From contig CAJNDS010001262.1 in assembly GCA_905221605.1 (NCBI GenBank), positions 1-20,000 on the forward strand: DNA of 20,000 nt, given 5' to 3'. This document shows positions 1 to 6,741 of this stretch, piece by piece (the first letter of the stretch is position 1; each line of letters starts with the position of its first letter). A program made the translations under genes and the position numbers. The notes below the pieces were generated by a model. It did no database searches, was not told the origin of the DNA, and saw nothing but the letters and a program-made list of their open reading frames with translations. Source of the stretch: Symbiodinium natans (taxonomy: Eukaryota > Sar > Dinophyceae > Suessiales > Symbiodiniaceae).

Positions 1-392
1 AGGGCCTGGAGGCTGGCTGGAGAGGCAGGCTGGAGGGGCGGGCTGGAGGGGCTGGAGGGGCCGGGGGGGCTGGAGAGGGCTGGGGCTGGAGGGGCGGGCT
101 GGAGGGGCTAGAGGGGCTGGAGGGGGCTGGAGGGGCTGGCGGGGGTGGAGGGGCTGGAGGGGCTGGAGGGGCTGAGGGGCTGAAGGGCTGAGGGGCTGGA
201 GGGGCTGGAGCTTGAAGGGGCCTGGAGGGGCTGAGGCCTGGGGCTGGAGGGAGGCTTGGAGGCCAGGTGGGTGGGGCTGGGTGGGCTGGACTGGCTGGGG
301 CTGGGGTTCGGGATCACGCAGAGGGTCTAATTTTTTTTGCATTGTGAAGGATGAAGGATTATTGCACGCAATGAAACACCTACAATTTCTAT
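1..392 (+). repeat. Small module 0 (left-truncated), GGGGCTGGA minisatellite plus tail
   Basis: The window opens inside a G-rich minisatellite of loose GGGGCTGGA units, ending near 305. A tail follows (GTGAAGGATGAAGGATTATTG..., then TACAATTTCTAT at 381-392) that is shared with the other modules. The head lies off the window. The tail is about 9 bp shorter than in the other modules because most of the ACGAGC-T-GCTCGT palindrome is missing. This core is less regular than the later ones. I see no gene; the glycine- or proline-rich open frames follow from the repeat. Confidence 0.8.
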
Positions 393-407
393 TTATCCTG
401 GCCTTGA

Positions 408-519
408 GGGTTTAGGGTTTAGGGTTTAGGGTTTAGCGTTTAGGGCTTTAGGGTTTAGGGTTTAGGGTTTAGGGTTTAGGGTTTAGGGTTTAGGGTTTAG
501 GGTTTAGGGTTTAGGGTTT
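408..519 (+). repeat. Telomeric tract 1, (TTTAGGG)n
   Basis: About 15 head-to-tail TTTAGGG units, with a few variants such as TTTAGCG and GGGCTTTAGGG near 435-447. The tract starts after CTTGAGGG and ends in GGGTTT just before ATAGAAATTGTA. It is an interstitial telomeric sequence with the G-strand on the plus strand. Confidence 0.97.
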
Positions 520-993
520 ATAGAAATTGTATAGGGTTTGTGTCCGGAGTTTTGGGGGGTTTTGGGGGGTTTTGGGGGGTTTTGGGGGGTTTTGCCGGGT
601 TTCGTTTTTTGCTTTTACTCCAATGGTTTGGGCCGGAGGTGGGCTGGAGGGGCTGCAGGGGCTGGAGGGGCCGGAGGGGCTGGAGGGGCTGGAGGGGCTG
701 GGCTGGAGGGGCTGAGGCTGGGTTGCAGGGCGGGGGCTGGAAGGGAGGGGCTGGAGGGGCTGGAGGGGCTGGAGGAACTCAAGAGCTGGAAAAAGTGGAG
801 GGGCTATAGGGGCTGGGGGCTGGAGGGGCTGGGGCTGGGCTGGAGGGAAACTGAAGGGGCTGGACGGGCTGGAGGGTGGATGGAGGGGGCTGGAGGGGCT
901 GGGGGGGCTGGGGGGGCTGGGGGGGCTGAGGGGGGCTGCGTTGGGAAGGATTATTGCACGAGCTGCTCGTAATGAAACACCTACAATTTCTAT
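520..993 (+). repeat. Small module 1, type A
   Basis: The head core ATAGAAATTGTA is at 520-531. Four T4G6 units and one T4GCCGGG unit follow at 550-599, then a GGGGCTGGA-type core (about 630-945), the palindrome ACGAGC-T-GCTCGT at 958-970, and the tail core TACAATTTCTAT at 982-993. The core has unique interruptions (AACTCAAGAGCTGGAAAAAGTGG near 775-797). These recur with almost no change in module 11 at 18368-18841. There is no credible gene. Confidence 0.9.
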
Positions 994-1011
994 TTAGCCT
1001 GGCCTTGAGGG

Positions 1012-1141
1012 TTTAGGGTTTAGGGTTTAGGGTTTAGGGTTTAGGGTTTAGGGTTTAGGGTTTAGGGTTTAGGGTTTAGGGTTTAGGGTTTAGGGTTTAG
1101 GGTTTTAGGGTTAAGGTTTAAGGGTTTAGGGTTTAGGGTTT
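1012..1141 (+). repeat. Telomeric tract 2, (TTTAGGG)n
   Basis: About 18 TTTAGGG units, with a cluster of variants (TTTTAGGG, TTAAGG, TTTAAGGG) near 1103-1122. The right edge has the same phase as every complete tract: GGGTTT followed by ATAGAAATTG. Confidence 0.97.
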
Positions 1142-1533
1142 ATAGAAATTGTATAGGGTTTGTGGCCGGATTTTGGGGGGTTTTGTCGGGTTTTGGGGGG
1201 TTTTGTCGGGTTTTGTCGGGTTTTGCCGGGTTTTGTTTTTTGCTTTACATTTTTGTTGGTTGGGCTTGGGGCTGGGGGAGTGCTGGAGGGGCTGGAGAGG
1301 GGCTGGAGAGAGGGGCTGGAAAGGGGCTGGAAAGGGGCTGGAGAGGGGCTGGAGAGGGGCTGGAGAGGGGCTGGAGAGGGGGGGCCGCAGGGGGTGGAGG
1401 CTGGAGGGGCTGGCTGGAGGGGTGGGGCGTTGAGGGGGGGGGCTGGCTGAAGGGTTTGGCTAATATTTTTGCACTGTGAAGGATGAAGGATTATTGCACG
1501 AGCTGCTCGTAATGAAACACCTACAATTTCTAT
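1142..1533 (+). repeat. Small module 2, type B (closest small relative of the large modules)
   Basis: The head core is at 1142-1153. The G/T tract at 1171-1230 alternates T4G6 with T4GTCGGG, a pattern otherwise seen only in the two large modules. Next comes TTTACATTTTTGTTGGTTGG (about 1245-1264), also shared with the large modules. The core consists of GGGGCTGGAGA-type units. The tail, with TACAATTTCTAT at 1522-1533, is of the small-module type. The left part is therefore large-module-like and the right part small-module-like. Confidence 0.88.
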
Positions 1534-1551
1534 TTATCCTGGCCTTGAGGG

Positions 1552-1617
1552 TTTAGGGTTTAGGGTTTAGGGTTTAGGGTTTAGGGTTTAGGGTTTAGGG
1601 TTTAGGGTTTAGGGTTT
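1552..1617 (+). repeat. Telomeric tract 3, (TTTAGGG)n
   Basis: About nine perfect TTTAGGG units between the tail of module 2 and the head of module 3. Confidence 0.97.
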
Positions 1618-2222
1618 ATAGAAATTGTATAGGGTTTGTGTCCGGGGTTTTGGGGGGTTTTGGGGGGTTTTGGGGGGTTTTGGGGGGGTTTGCCGGGTTT
1701 TGTTTTTTGCTTTTGTCCTTGGGGTTGTGGGGCTGGGGCTGGGGGAGGGGCTGGAGGGGCTGGCGGGGCTGTAGGGGCTGGAGGGGCTGGAGCTGGATTG
1801 GCTGGATTGGCTGGAGGGGCTGGAGGGGCTGGAGGGGCTGGAGCTGGAGGCTGGAGGGGCTGGAGGGGCTGGAGGGGCTGGAGGGGCTGGAGGGGCTGGA
1901 GGGGCTGGAGGCCGGGGGGCCGGAGGGGCTGGAGGGCTGTGGAGGGCTGGAGGGGCTGGAGGGGCTGGAGGGGCTGGAGGGGCTGGAGGGGCTGGAGGGG
2001 CTGGAGGGGCTGGAGGGGCTGGAGGGGCTGGAGGGGCTGGAGGGGCTGGAGGGGCTGGAGGGGCTGGGGGCTGGAGGGGCTGGGGGTTGAGGGGGCTGGA
2101 GGGGGCTGGAGGGGCTGGAGGGGCGGGAGGGGCAAGTGGGCTGAGAGGGGAATATTTTTGCACTGTGAAGGATGAAGGATTATTGCACGAGCTGCTCGTA
2201 ATGAAACACTTACAATTTCTAT
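1618..2222 (+). repeat. Small module 3, type C
   Basis: The head core is at 1618-1629 and the T4G6 tract at about 1648-1700. A short conserved spacer (TTTTGCTTTTGTCCTTGGGG) leads into a long GGGGCTGGA array (about 1728-2140) with many perfect 9-bp units between 1935 and 2065. The tail core is at 2211-2222. Both strands are open over most of the core, giving simple peptides (LEG, GWR, PAP, LQP repeats). These follow from the 9-bp period and are not annotated as genes. Confidence 0.9.
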
Positions 2223-2240
2223 TTATTCTGGCCTTGAGGG

Positions 2241-2432
2241 TTTAGGGTTTAGGGTTTAGGGTTTAGGGTTTAGGGTTTAGGGTTTAGGGTTTAGGGTTTA
2301 GGGTTTAGGGTTTAGGGTTTAGGGTTTAGGGGTGAGGGTTTAGGGTTTAGGGTTTAGGGTTTAGGGTTTAGGGTTTAGGGTTTAGGGTTTAGGGTTTAGG
2401 GTTTAAGGTTTAGGGTTTAGGGTTTAGGGTTT
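2241..2432 (+). repeat. Telomeric tract 4, (TTTAGGG)n with interruptions
   Basis: About 27 TTTAGGG units with a GGGGTGAGGG interruption near 2328-2338 and TTTAAGG near 2402. It is otherwise perfect and keeps the common junction phase at both ends. Confidence 0.97.
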
Positions 2433-3040
2433 ATAGAAATTGTATAGGGTTTGTGTCCGGGGTTTTGGGGGGTTTTGGGGGGTTTTGGGGGGTTTTGGGG
2501 GGTTTTGCCGGGTTTTGTTTTTTGCTTTTGTCCTTGGGGTTGTGGGGCTGGGGCTGGGGGAGGGGCTGGAGGGGCTGGCGGGGCTGTAGGGGCTGGAGGG
2601 GCTGGAGCTGGATTGGCTGGATTGGCTGGAGGGGCTGGAGGGGCTGGAGGGGCTGGAGCCGCTGGAGGGGCTGGAGGGGCTGGAGGGGCTGGAGGGGCTG
2701 GAGGGGCTGGAGGGGGGCTGGAGGCTGTGGAGGGCTGGAGGGGCTGGAGGGCTGGAGGTGGAGGTGGAGGGGCTGGAGGGGCTGGAGGGGCTGGAGGGGC
2801 TGGAAGGGCCGGAGGGGCCGGAGTGGCTGGAGGGGCTGGGAGGGGCTGGAGGGGCTGGAGGGGCTGGAGGGGCTGGAGGGGCTGGGGGCTGGAGGGGCTG
2901 GGGGTTGAGGGGGCTGGAGGGGGCTGGAGGGGCTGGAGGGGCTGGAGGGGCAAGTGGGCTGAGAGGGGAATATTTTTGCACTGTGAAGGATGAAGGATTA
3001 TTGCACGAGCTGCTCGTAATGAAACACTTACAATTTCTAT
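2433..3040 (+). repeat. Small module 4, type C
   Basis: The head core is at 2433-2444, the T4G6 tract at about 2463-2512, the GGGGCTGGA core at about 2546-2955, and the tail core at 3029-3040. Distinctive interruptions (GGAGCCGCTGG near 2656, GGAGGTGGAGGTGG near 2755, GGAAGGGCCGGAGGGGCCGG near 2802) recur in modules 5, 9 and 12, marking them as recent copies of one another. Confidence 0.9.
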
Positions 3041-3058
3041 TTATTCTGGCCTTGAGGG

Positions 3059-3107
3059 TTTAGGGTTTAGGGTTTAGGGTTTAGGGTTTAGGGTTTAGGG
3101 TTTAGGG
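3059..3107 (+). repeat. Telomeric tract 5, (TTTAGGG)7, fused to T4G6 tract
   Basis: Seven perfect TTTAGGG units. Unlike every other tract it is not followed by the ATAGAAATTGTA head but runs straight into GGTTTTGGGGGG at about 3108-3120. Confidence 0.96.
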
Positions 3108-3726
3108 TGGTTTTGGGGGGTTTTGGGGGGTTTTGGGGGGTTTTGGGGGGTTTTGCCGGGTTTTGTTTTTTGCTTTTGTCCTTGGGGTTGTGGGGCTGGG
3201 GCTGGGGGAGGGGCTGGAGGGGCTGGCGGGGCTGTAGGGGCTGGAGGGGCTGGAGCTGGATTGGCTGGATTGGCTGGAGGGGCTGGAGGGGCTGGAGGGG
3301 CTGGAGCCGCTGGAGGGGCTGGAGGGGCTGGAGGGGCTGGAGGGGCTGGAGGGGCTGGAGGGGGGCTGGAGGCTGTGGAGGGCTGGAGGGGCTGGAGGGC
3401 TGGAGGTGGAGGTGGAGGGGCTGGAGGGGCTGGAGGGGCTGGAGGGGCTGGAAGGGCCGGAGGGGCCGGAGGGGCTGGAGGGGCTGGGAGGGGCTGGAGG
3501 GGCTGGAGGGGCTGGAGGGGCTGGAGGGGCTGGAGGGGCTGGAGGGGCTGGAGGGGCTGGAGGGGCTGGAGGGGCTGGAGGGGCTGGGGGCTGAGGGGGC
3601 TGGAGGGGGCTGGAGGGGCTGGAGGGGCTGGAGGGGCAAGTGGGCTGAGAGGGGAATATTTTTGCACTGTGAAGGATGAAGGATTATTGCACGAGCTGCT
3701 CGTAATGAAACACTTACAATTTCTAT
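3108..3726 (+). repeat. Small module 5, type C, head missing
   Basis: It begins directly with the T4G6 tract (3111-3160). The roughly 30-bp conserved head is absent. The core (about 3191-3640) carries the same interruptions as module 4, but has a longer run of perfect 9-bp units at about 3490-3585. The end of the core matches that of module 7. The tail core is at 3715-3726. Confidence 0.9.
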
Positions 3727-3744
3727 TTATTCTGGCCTTGAGGG

Positions 3745-3817
3745 TTTAGGGTTTAGGGTTTAGGGTTTAGGGTTTAGGGTTTAGGGTTTAGGGTTTAGGG
3801 TTTAGGGTTTAGGGTTT
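3745..3817 (+). repeat. Telomeric tract 6, (TTTAGGG)n
   Basis: About ten perfect TTTAGGG units leading into the head of the first large module. Confidence 0.97.
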
Positions 3818-3847
3818 ATAGAAATTGTATAGGGTTTGTGTCCGGAG

Positions 3848-3920
3848 TTTTGGGGGGTTTTGTCGGGTTTTGGGGGGTTTTGTCGGGTTTTGGGGGGTTT
3901 TGGGGGGTTTTGCCGGGTTT
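3848..3920 (+). repeat. T4G6 / T4GTCGGG tract of large module copy 1
   Basis: Seven 10-bp units: four T4G6, two T4GTCGGG and one T4GCCGGG. The plus strand is G/T only apart from the C in the variant units. The tract lies about 20 bp inside the head and could fold into G-quadruplexes. Confidence 0.9.
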
Positions 3921-4009
3921 TGTTTTTTGCCTTTCAATGTTTTACATTTTTGTTGGTTGGGCTTGGGGGGGCTGGGGGGGATGGGGGGCTGGGGTGGGGG
4001 GGCTTGCGC

Positions 4010-4375
4010 CAGAATTCAAATTTTGAAGGTCTGTATCGGCCCAAAACCTCAAGAATTAAAATTTTGAAAGCCTGGGAATCTTTGGATATGGATCCCAAAA
4101 CTCTAGATTTCAAATTTGGAAGATCTGGGGATTTCTGGATAATTGATCAAAATCTCCTGCAGTCCTCCAGGATTCAAATTTAGAAGGCCTGGGGATCTTT
4201 GGATATCGATTCAAAACCTCTGGAATTTTCGGAATTCAAATTTTGAAGGATTTGATAAATACTGGATATCTGAATAAGTCCTCCAAAAATCTTTAGAATT
4301 CAAATTTGGAAGATCTGGGGACTTCTGGATAATTGATCAAAACCTCCAGAATTAAAATCTTGAAGATCTGGGAGT
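4010..4375. repeat. AT-rich degenerate satellite, copy 1
   Basis: Seven diverged occurrences of a motif close to GAATTCAAATTTTGAAG begin near 4012, 4053, 4105, 4169, 4230, 4296 and 4347, spaced about 40-66 bp. They are interleaved with GATCTGGGGATTTCTGGATA-like and GATCAAAACCTC-like motifs. The base composition contrasts sharply with the G-rich neighbours. No gene is visible. Confidence 0.7.
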
Positions 4376-4498
4376 TCTTTTTGAGGGTATTCATTATAAT
4401 TCTCCTGATGTCCCGAATCTTTGTTGACCCTTGTCTGTGGGTGTTAGCCTCGAAGTTTCGATATATTATTACAATTGATATGGTTCCACGAATATTTG

Positions 4499-4517
4499 AA
4501 TTACATATCTTGTAATT
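4499..4517. other. Perfect 7-bp hairpin, copy 1
   Basis: AATTACA, the five bases TATCT, then TGTAATT form perfect arms. The hairpin sits where the degenerate satellite ends and the minus-strand open frames begin. It could form a small stem-loop; its function is unknown. It is conserved at 11615-11633 in copy 2. Confidence 0.4.
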
Positions 4518-4911
4518 TGAATAATTTTTTGGATTGCAATTCTTTAGAATGATAATGGTTCATTTCACCCCCTCGAAATTTCAGAGAATATAGAGGAATT
4601 TCAATTAATATTGGTATTGTTTTTGCAAATTCGGATTTCAGTTCTATGAAATCGGATATTGTGTCCGGACTATTTGGGGTGGAAAGGGCAATATTTTCGG
4701 TCCCACGATCTCTTGAGCCTTCTCGGGGAGGAAAAGAATTTGATTTGTTGCTGGAGGTGTCTCTTCGGCAACATTTGATATAACAATTCATTAAAACCTT
4801 TCTGAACTCCGTGGAAGAGACGGACCTGATGCTTGAAGGTCTGGTGGTCTTCTGTCCATGTCTGCAGTTCTGGGCCAGGAGAAGTTGAGCATGTTGGTTC
4901 TTGACAGCCAA
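4501..4911 (-). CDS. Unrecognised open frame, copy 1 (doubtful)
   Basis: This is a 136-codon open frame with a TTG rather than an ATG at its first possible start, so if it codes it is more likely an exon. It is basic and rich in Ser, Lys and Arg, with no domain I recognise. An overlapping minus-strand frame (4670-5104) is equally long. The same frame is open in copy 2 (11617-12027) with a few substitutions, at least two of which change the residue in this frame, and no indels. That fits recent duplication and does not prove selection. The region sits downstream of the Josephin-like piece on the same strand and could be its 3' exon or untranslated region. Confidence 0.18.
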   Translation of the reverse strand: MAVKNQHAQLLLAQNCRHGQKTTRPSSIRSVSSTEFRKVLMNCYIKCCRRDTSSNKSNSFPPREGSRDRGTENIALSTPNSPDTISDFIELKSEFAKTIPILIEIPLYSLKFRGGEMNHYHSKELQSKKLFKLQDM

Positions 4912-5261
4912 TGCTTGTAATTCTTGTCTTTCGTCTTGTCATGGTGATATTGATTTGATTGTTTCGACACCTCGTCTCGCTTTTTGGATAGGTTTCTGAA
5001 AGAAAACCATGTCTTTTGTTTGGGGTAACTCTAATCTTGAGCCCGCAGAGAAGAGCGGCGCAGTTGTTGCTCAGGTTTGCTGGGGCGCCAGTCTTGCCAC
5101 ACATCCATCCATCACATGAGCATGAGCTGGCGCCTTGGTTTCTGCCTTGCCTTGTGCGATCTCGCGTGAGAACGCTGGTCTGTGGGGGGGTGAAACGTTG
5201 GCGTGGAGCACCAGAGGTGTCCTCGCGGCATCACAACATTGTTAGGAGATGGCAGCCGCGG

Positions 5262-5672
5262 CTAGACCTCTCGGATGCAGTAGGTCGCGGGATGTCGAGC
5301 GAGCTCCGCCAAGAAGACGGCTTCCGGTATCTGCTCTGCTCTGCGGGTACGAGCCAGGGAGTCCAACCTGAAGATCTTCTCATGGAAATATCGATATGCC
5401 ACCCAGTGTGCGTTGTCCCGGTTCTGCACCGCCCCGGCAGCTGCTTCCAGATCGTGCTTGCTCACGACGGGTTGAAGGTCCATTTGCCACCTCACACGAC
5501 CAAAAGCAGCCATGGCTTTGGTTTGCAGTACCTGCGCAAGCACTTCCGAGGAGTAGAAGCCACCTGGCGCCGCGTGGTCCTCTGCAGCTTCACCTCGTTC
5601 CACCCCACCTTCTTCGAGGACAACCTGCACGGCGTTGTCCATGTCCGCTTCAGTGAAGAAGGCTGCCCCCAA
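5262..5672 (-). CDS. Josephin-type deubiquitinase domain, C-terminal half, copy 1 (partial)
   Basis: Josephin proteins (the ataxin-3 and JOSD families) are eukaryotic cysteine proteases that cleave ubiquitin. Residues 38-136 resemble the second half of that domain. GGFYSSEVLAQVL matches the GFFSIQVISNAL region of ataxin-3. NAHWVAYRYFHEKIFRLDSL contains the catalytic His (residue 89, in HW) and, exactly 15 residues later, the catalytic Asn/Asp position (Asp104), the same spacing as His119 and Asn134 of ataxin-3. TYCIREV ends where the Josephin domain normally ends, at a TAG. The N-terminal part with the catalytic Cys is absent. Upstream on this strand the frame soon meets a TAG and enters the 65-bp array. 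The apparent start is TTG; the first ATG is codon 11. The piece is probably an exon or a truncated gene. The final GAGAG/GTCTAG could be a splice donor instead of a stop. The identification rests on motif spacing only. Confidence 0.6.
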   Translation of the reverse strand: MGAAFFTEADMDNAVQVVLEEGGVERGEAAEDHAAPGGFYSSEVLAQVLQTKAMAAFGRVRWQMDLQPVVSKHDLEAAAGAVQNRDNAHWVAYRYFHEKIFRLDSLARTRRAEQIPEAVFLAELARHPATYCIREV

Positions 5673-6056
5673 GGAGCCTTTGCGTTCCCTTCCCTAACTG
5701 GGTCAGGATGTGATCAGGGCCTGTGTAAATGCAGCCAAGGAGCCTTGCATTCCCTCCCTGACTGGGTCGGATGTGATCAGGGCCTGCGTGAACGCAGCCA
5801 AGGAGCCTTGGCCTCCCTAATTGGGTAGGGATGTGATCAGGGCCTGTGTATGAAGCCAAGGAGCCTTGTGTTCCCTTCAGGGTGTGAGCAGGACCTGTGC
5901 AGATGCAGCCAAGGAGCCTTGCATTCCCCTCCCTAATTGGGTCGGGATGTGATCAGGGCCTGTAAATGCAGGCACAGAGCCTTGTGTTCCCCTGCCTAGT
6001 TCGGTCGGGATGTGATCAGGGCCGGTAAATGCAGCCAAGGAGCCTTGCGCTGCGCT
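5673..6056. repeat. 65-bp minisatellite, short block, copy 1
   Basis: About six units of a repeat close to GGGTCGGGATGTGATCAGGG + CCTGTGTAAATGCAGCCAAG + GAGCCTTGCATTCCCCTCCC, several shortened. Each full unit includes the TGATCA palindrome and the inverted repeat CAAGG-AG-CCTTG. The block separates the Josephin-like piece from the Helitron-like piece, and its edges coincide closely with the ends of those open frames. Confidence 0.9.
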
Positions 6057-6090
6057 CTCTTCTCTAAAGAATGCTCAGTGATAAGCAATC

Positions 6091-6717
6091 TCAGGTGCTT
6101 TTTGGGATGTCCCTCAGGGCTGTAAACACCTGACCTTTGCCCTCTTGGTACTTGGTCTTCCCGCCTGGAGCCTGCTGGTTGCCGATCCTCACGTTGATGT
6201 TGCCCGAGAGCTTGCGAGCGTATTGGGAGAAGCTTCCATATCCATTCTGCCATCCGCCTGTGCCCGTGGAAAACAGGTGTGGGAAGAACTTCACGTCCAT
6301 GTCGTCCGTGAGCTCCGAAGTGCTTCGGATTTTCTGCAGCTCCACAGTGTCCGCTCTGGGGGCTTTCAGCTCTTTGGGGATCAGGTACGTCATCTCTAGC
6401 CTGTCTTCCTTCTCTTCCATTGTTTCGACAGAGGCCGCTGCGTTTTCCGAGTGCTGCGCTTCGCCCCCCAAGGCCGAGGAGTGTGAGCCACCGGACTCCC
6501 CCGTTTGGCGCCCTTGGGAGGTTTCGCGGTCTGTCGTTGCCGCTGCGCTTGTACACGGCTGCACTTTTCCAGCGAGGATGATTTCCATTCTTGTTAAGGC
6601 TCCCTCCACTGCTGGGTTTGCCTGGTAGAGGCGGTGCTGCGCTTTCAGCTCTTGCAAGGCTTTGTGCAAGCAGTCTAGACGAGCTGGGGAAGCGGTCTTG
6701 CCCTGCACTCCTTCCAC
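6091..6717 (-). CDS. Possible Helitron_like_N fragment, copy 1 (partial, intact frame)
   Basis: This is a 208-codon open frame. Residues 1-40 are helix-prone (LHKALQELKAQHRLYQ). Residues 55-105 are low-complexity Ser/Gly/Glu-rich. Residues 139-169 contain DMDVKFFPHLFSTGTGGW and SFSQYARK. The FPHLFPxGxGGW pattern followed by a Tyr-Ala-Arg motif resembles the Helitron_like_N domain found upstream of Rep/helicase regions in Helitron transposons; similarity fades after residue 170. No HUH nickase or helicase motif is present. The first codon is GTG, not ATG. The frame stays open upstream into CAG/GAAGATGG, a plausible splice acceptor right at the edge of the 65-bp array, so this is probably an exon or gene fragment. 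The Helitron link is an inference from a short motif. Confidence 0.4.
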   Translation of the reverse strand: MEGVQGKTASPARLDCLHKALQELKAQHRLYQANPAVEGALTRMEIILAGKVQPCTSAAATTDRETSQGRQTGESGGSHSSALGGEAQHSENAAASVETMEEKEDRLEMTYLIPKELKAPRADTVELQKIRSTSELTDDMDVKFFPHLFSTGTGGWQNGYGSFSQYARKLSGNINVRIGNQQAPGGKTKYQEGKGQVFTALRDIPKST

Positions 6718-6741
6718 CAGGACAGTGCCATCTTCCTGGAG

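Noticed and set aside
1602-2163. Long open frames over small modules coding Pro/Ala/Leu/Gln or Gly/Trp/Arg simple repeats, on both strands (also at 2417-2981, 3088-3679, 9969-10801, 16905-17480, 19242-19818).
   Set aside because: The repeat unit is 9 bp, so all frames stay open without selection, and two or three frames overlap on each strand. There is no unique domain, and the frames start in the head and end in the tail.
5016-5828. Plus-strand open frame of 270 codons (and 12251-12943 in copy 2).
   Set aside because: It overlaps the Josephin-like frame antisense and runs into the 65-bp repeat. Its length and start differ between the copies because of a G-run indel, and no domain is recognised.
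5996-6556. Second minus-strand frame over the Helitron-like piece.
   Set aside because: It is rich in Arg, Pro and Gly as expected of a shifted frame in GC-rich coding sequence, and it ends inside the minisatellite. The other frame holds the FPHLF...GTGGW motif.
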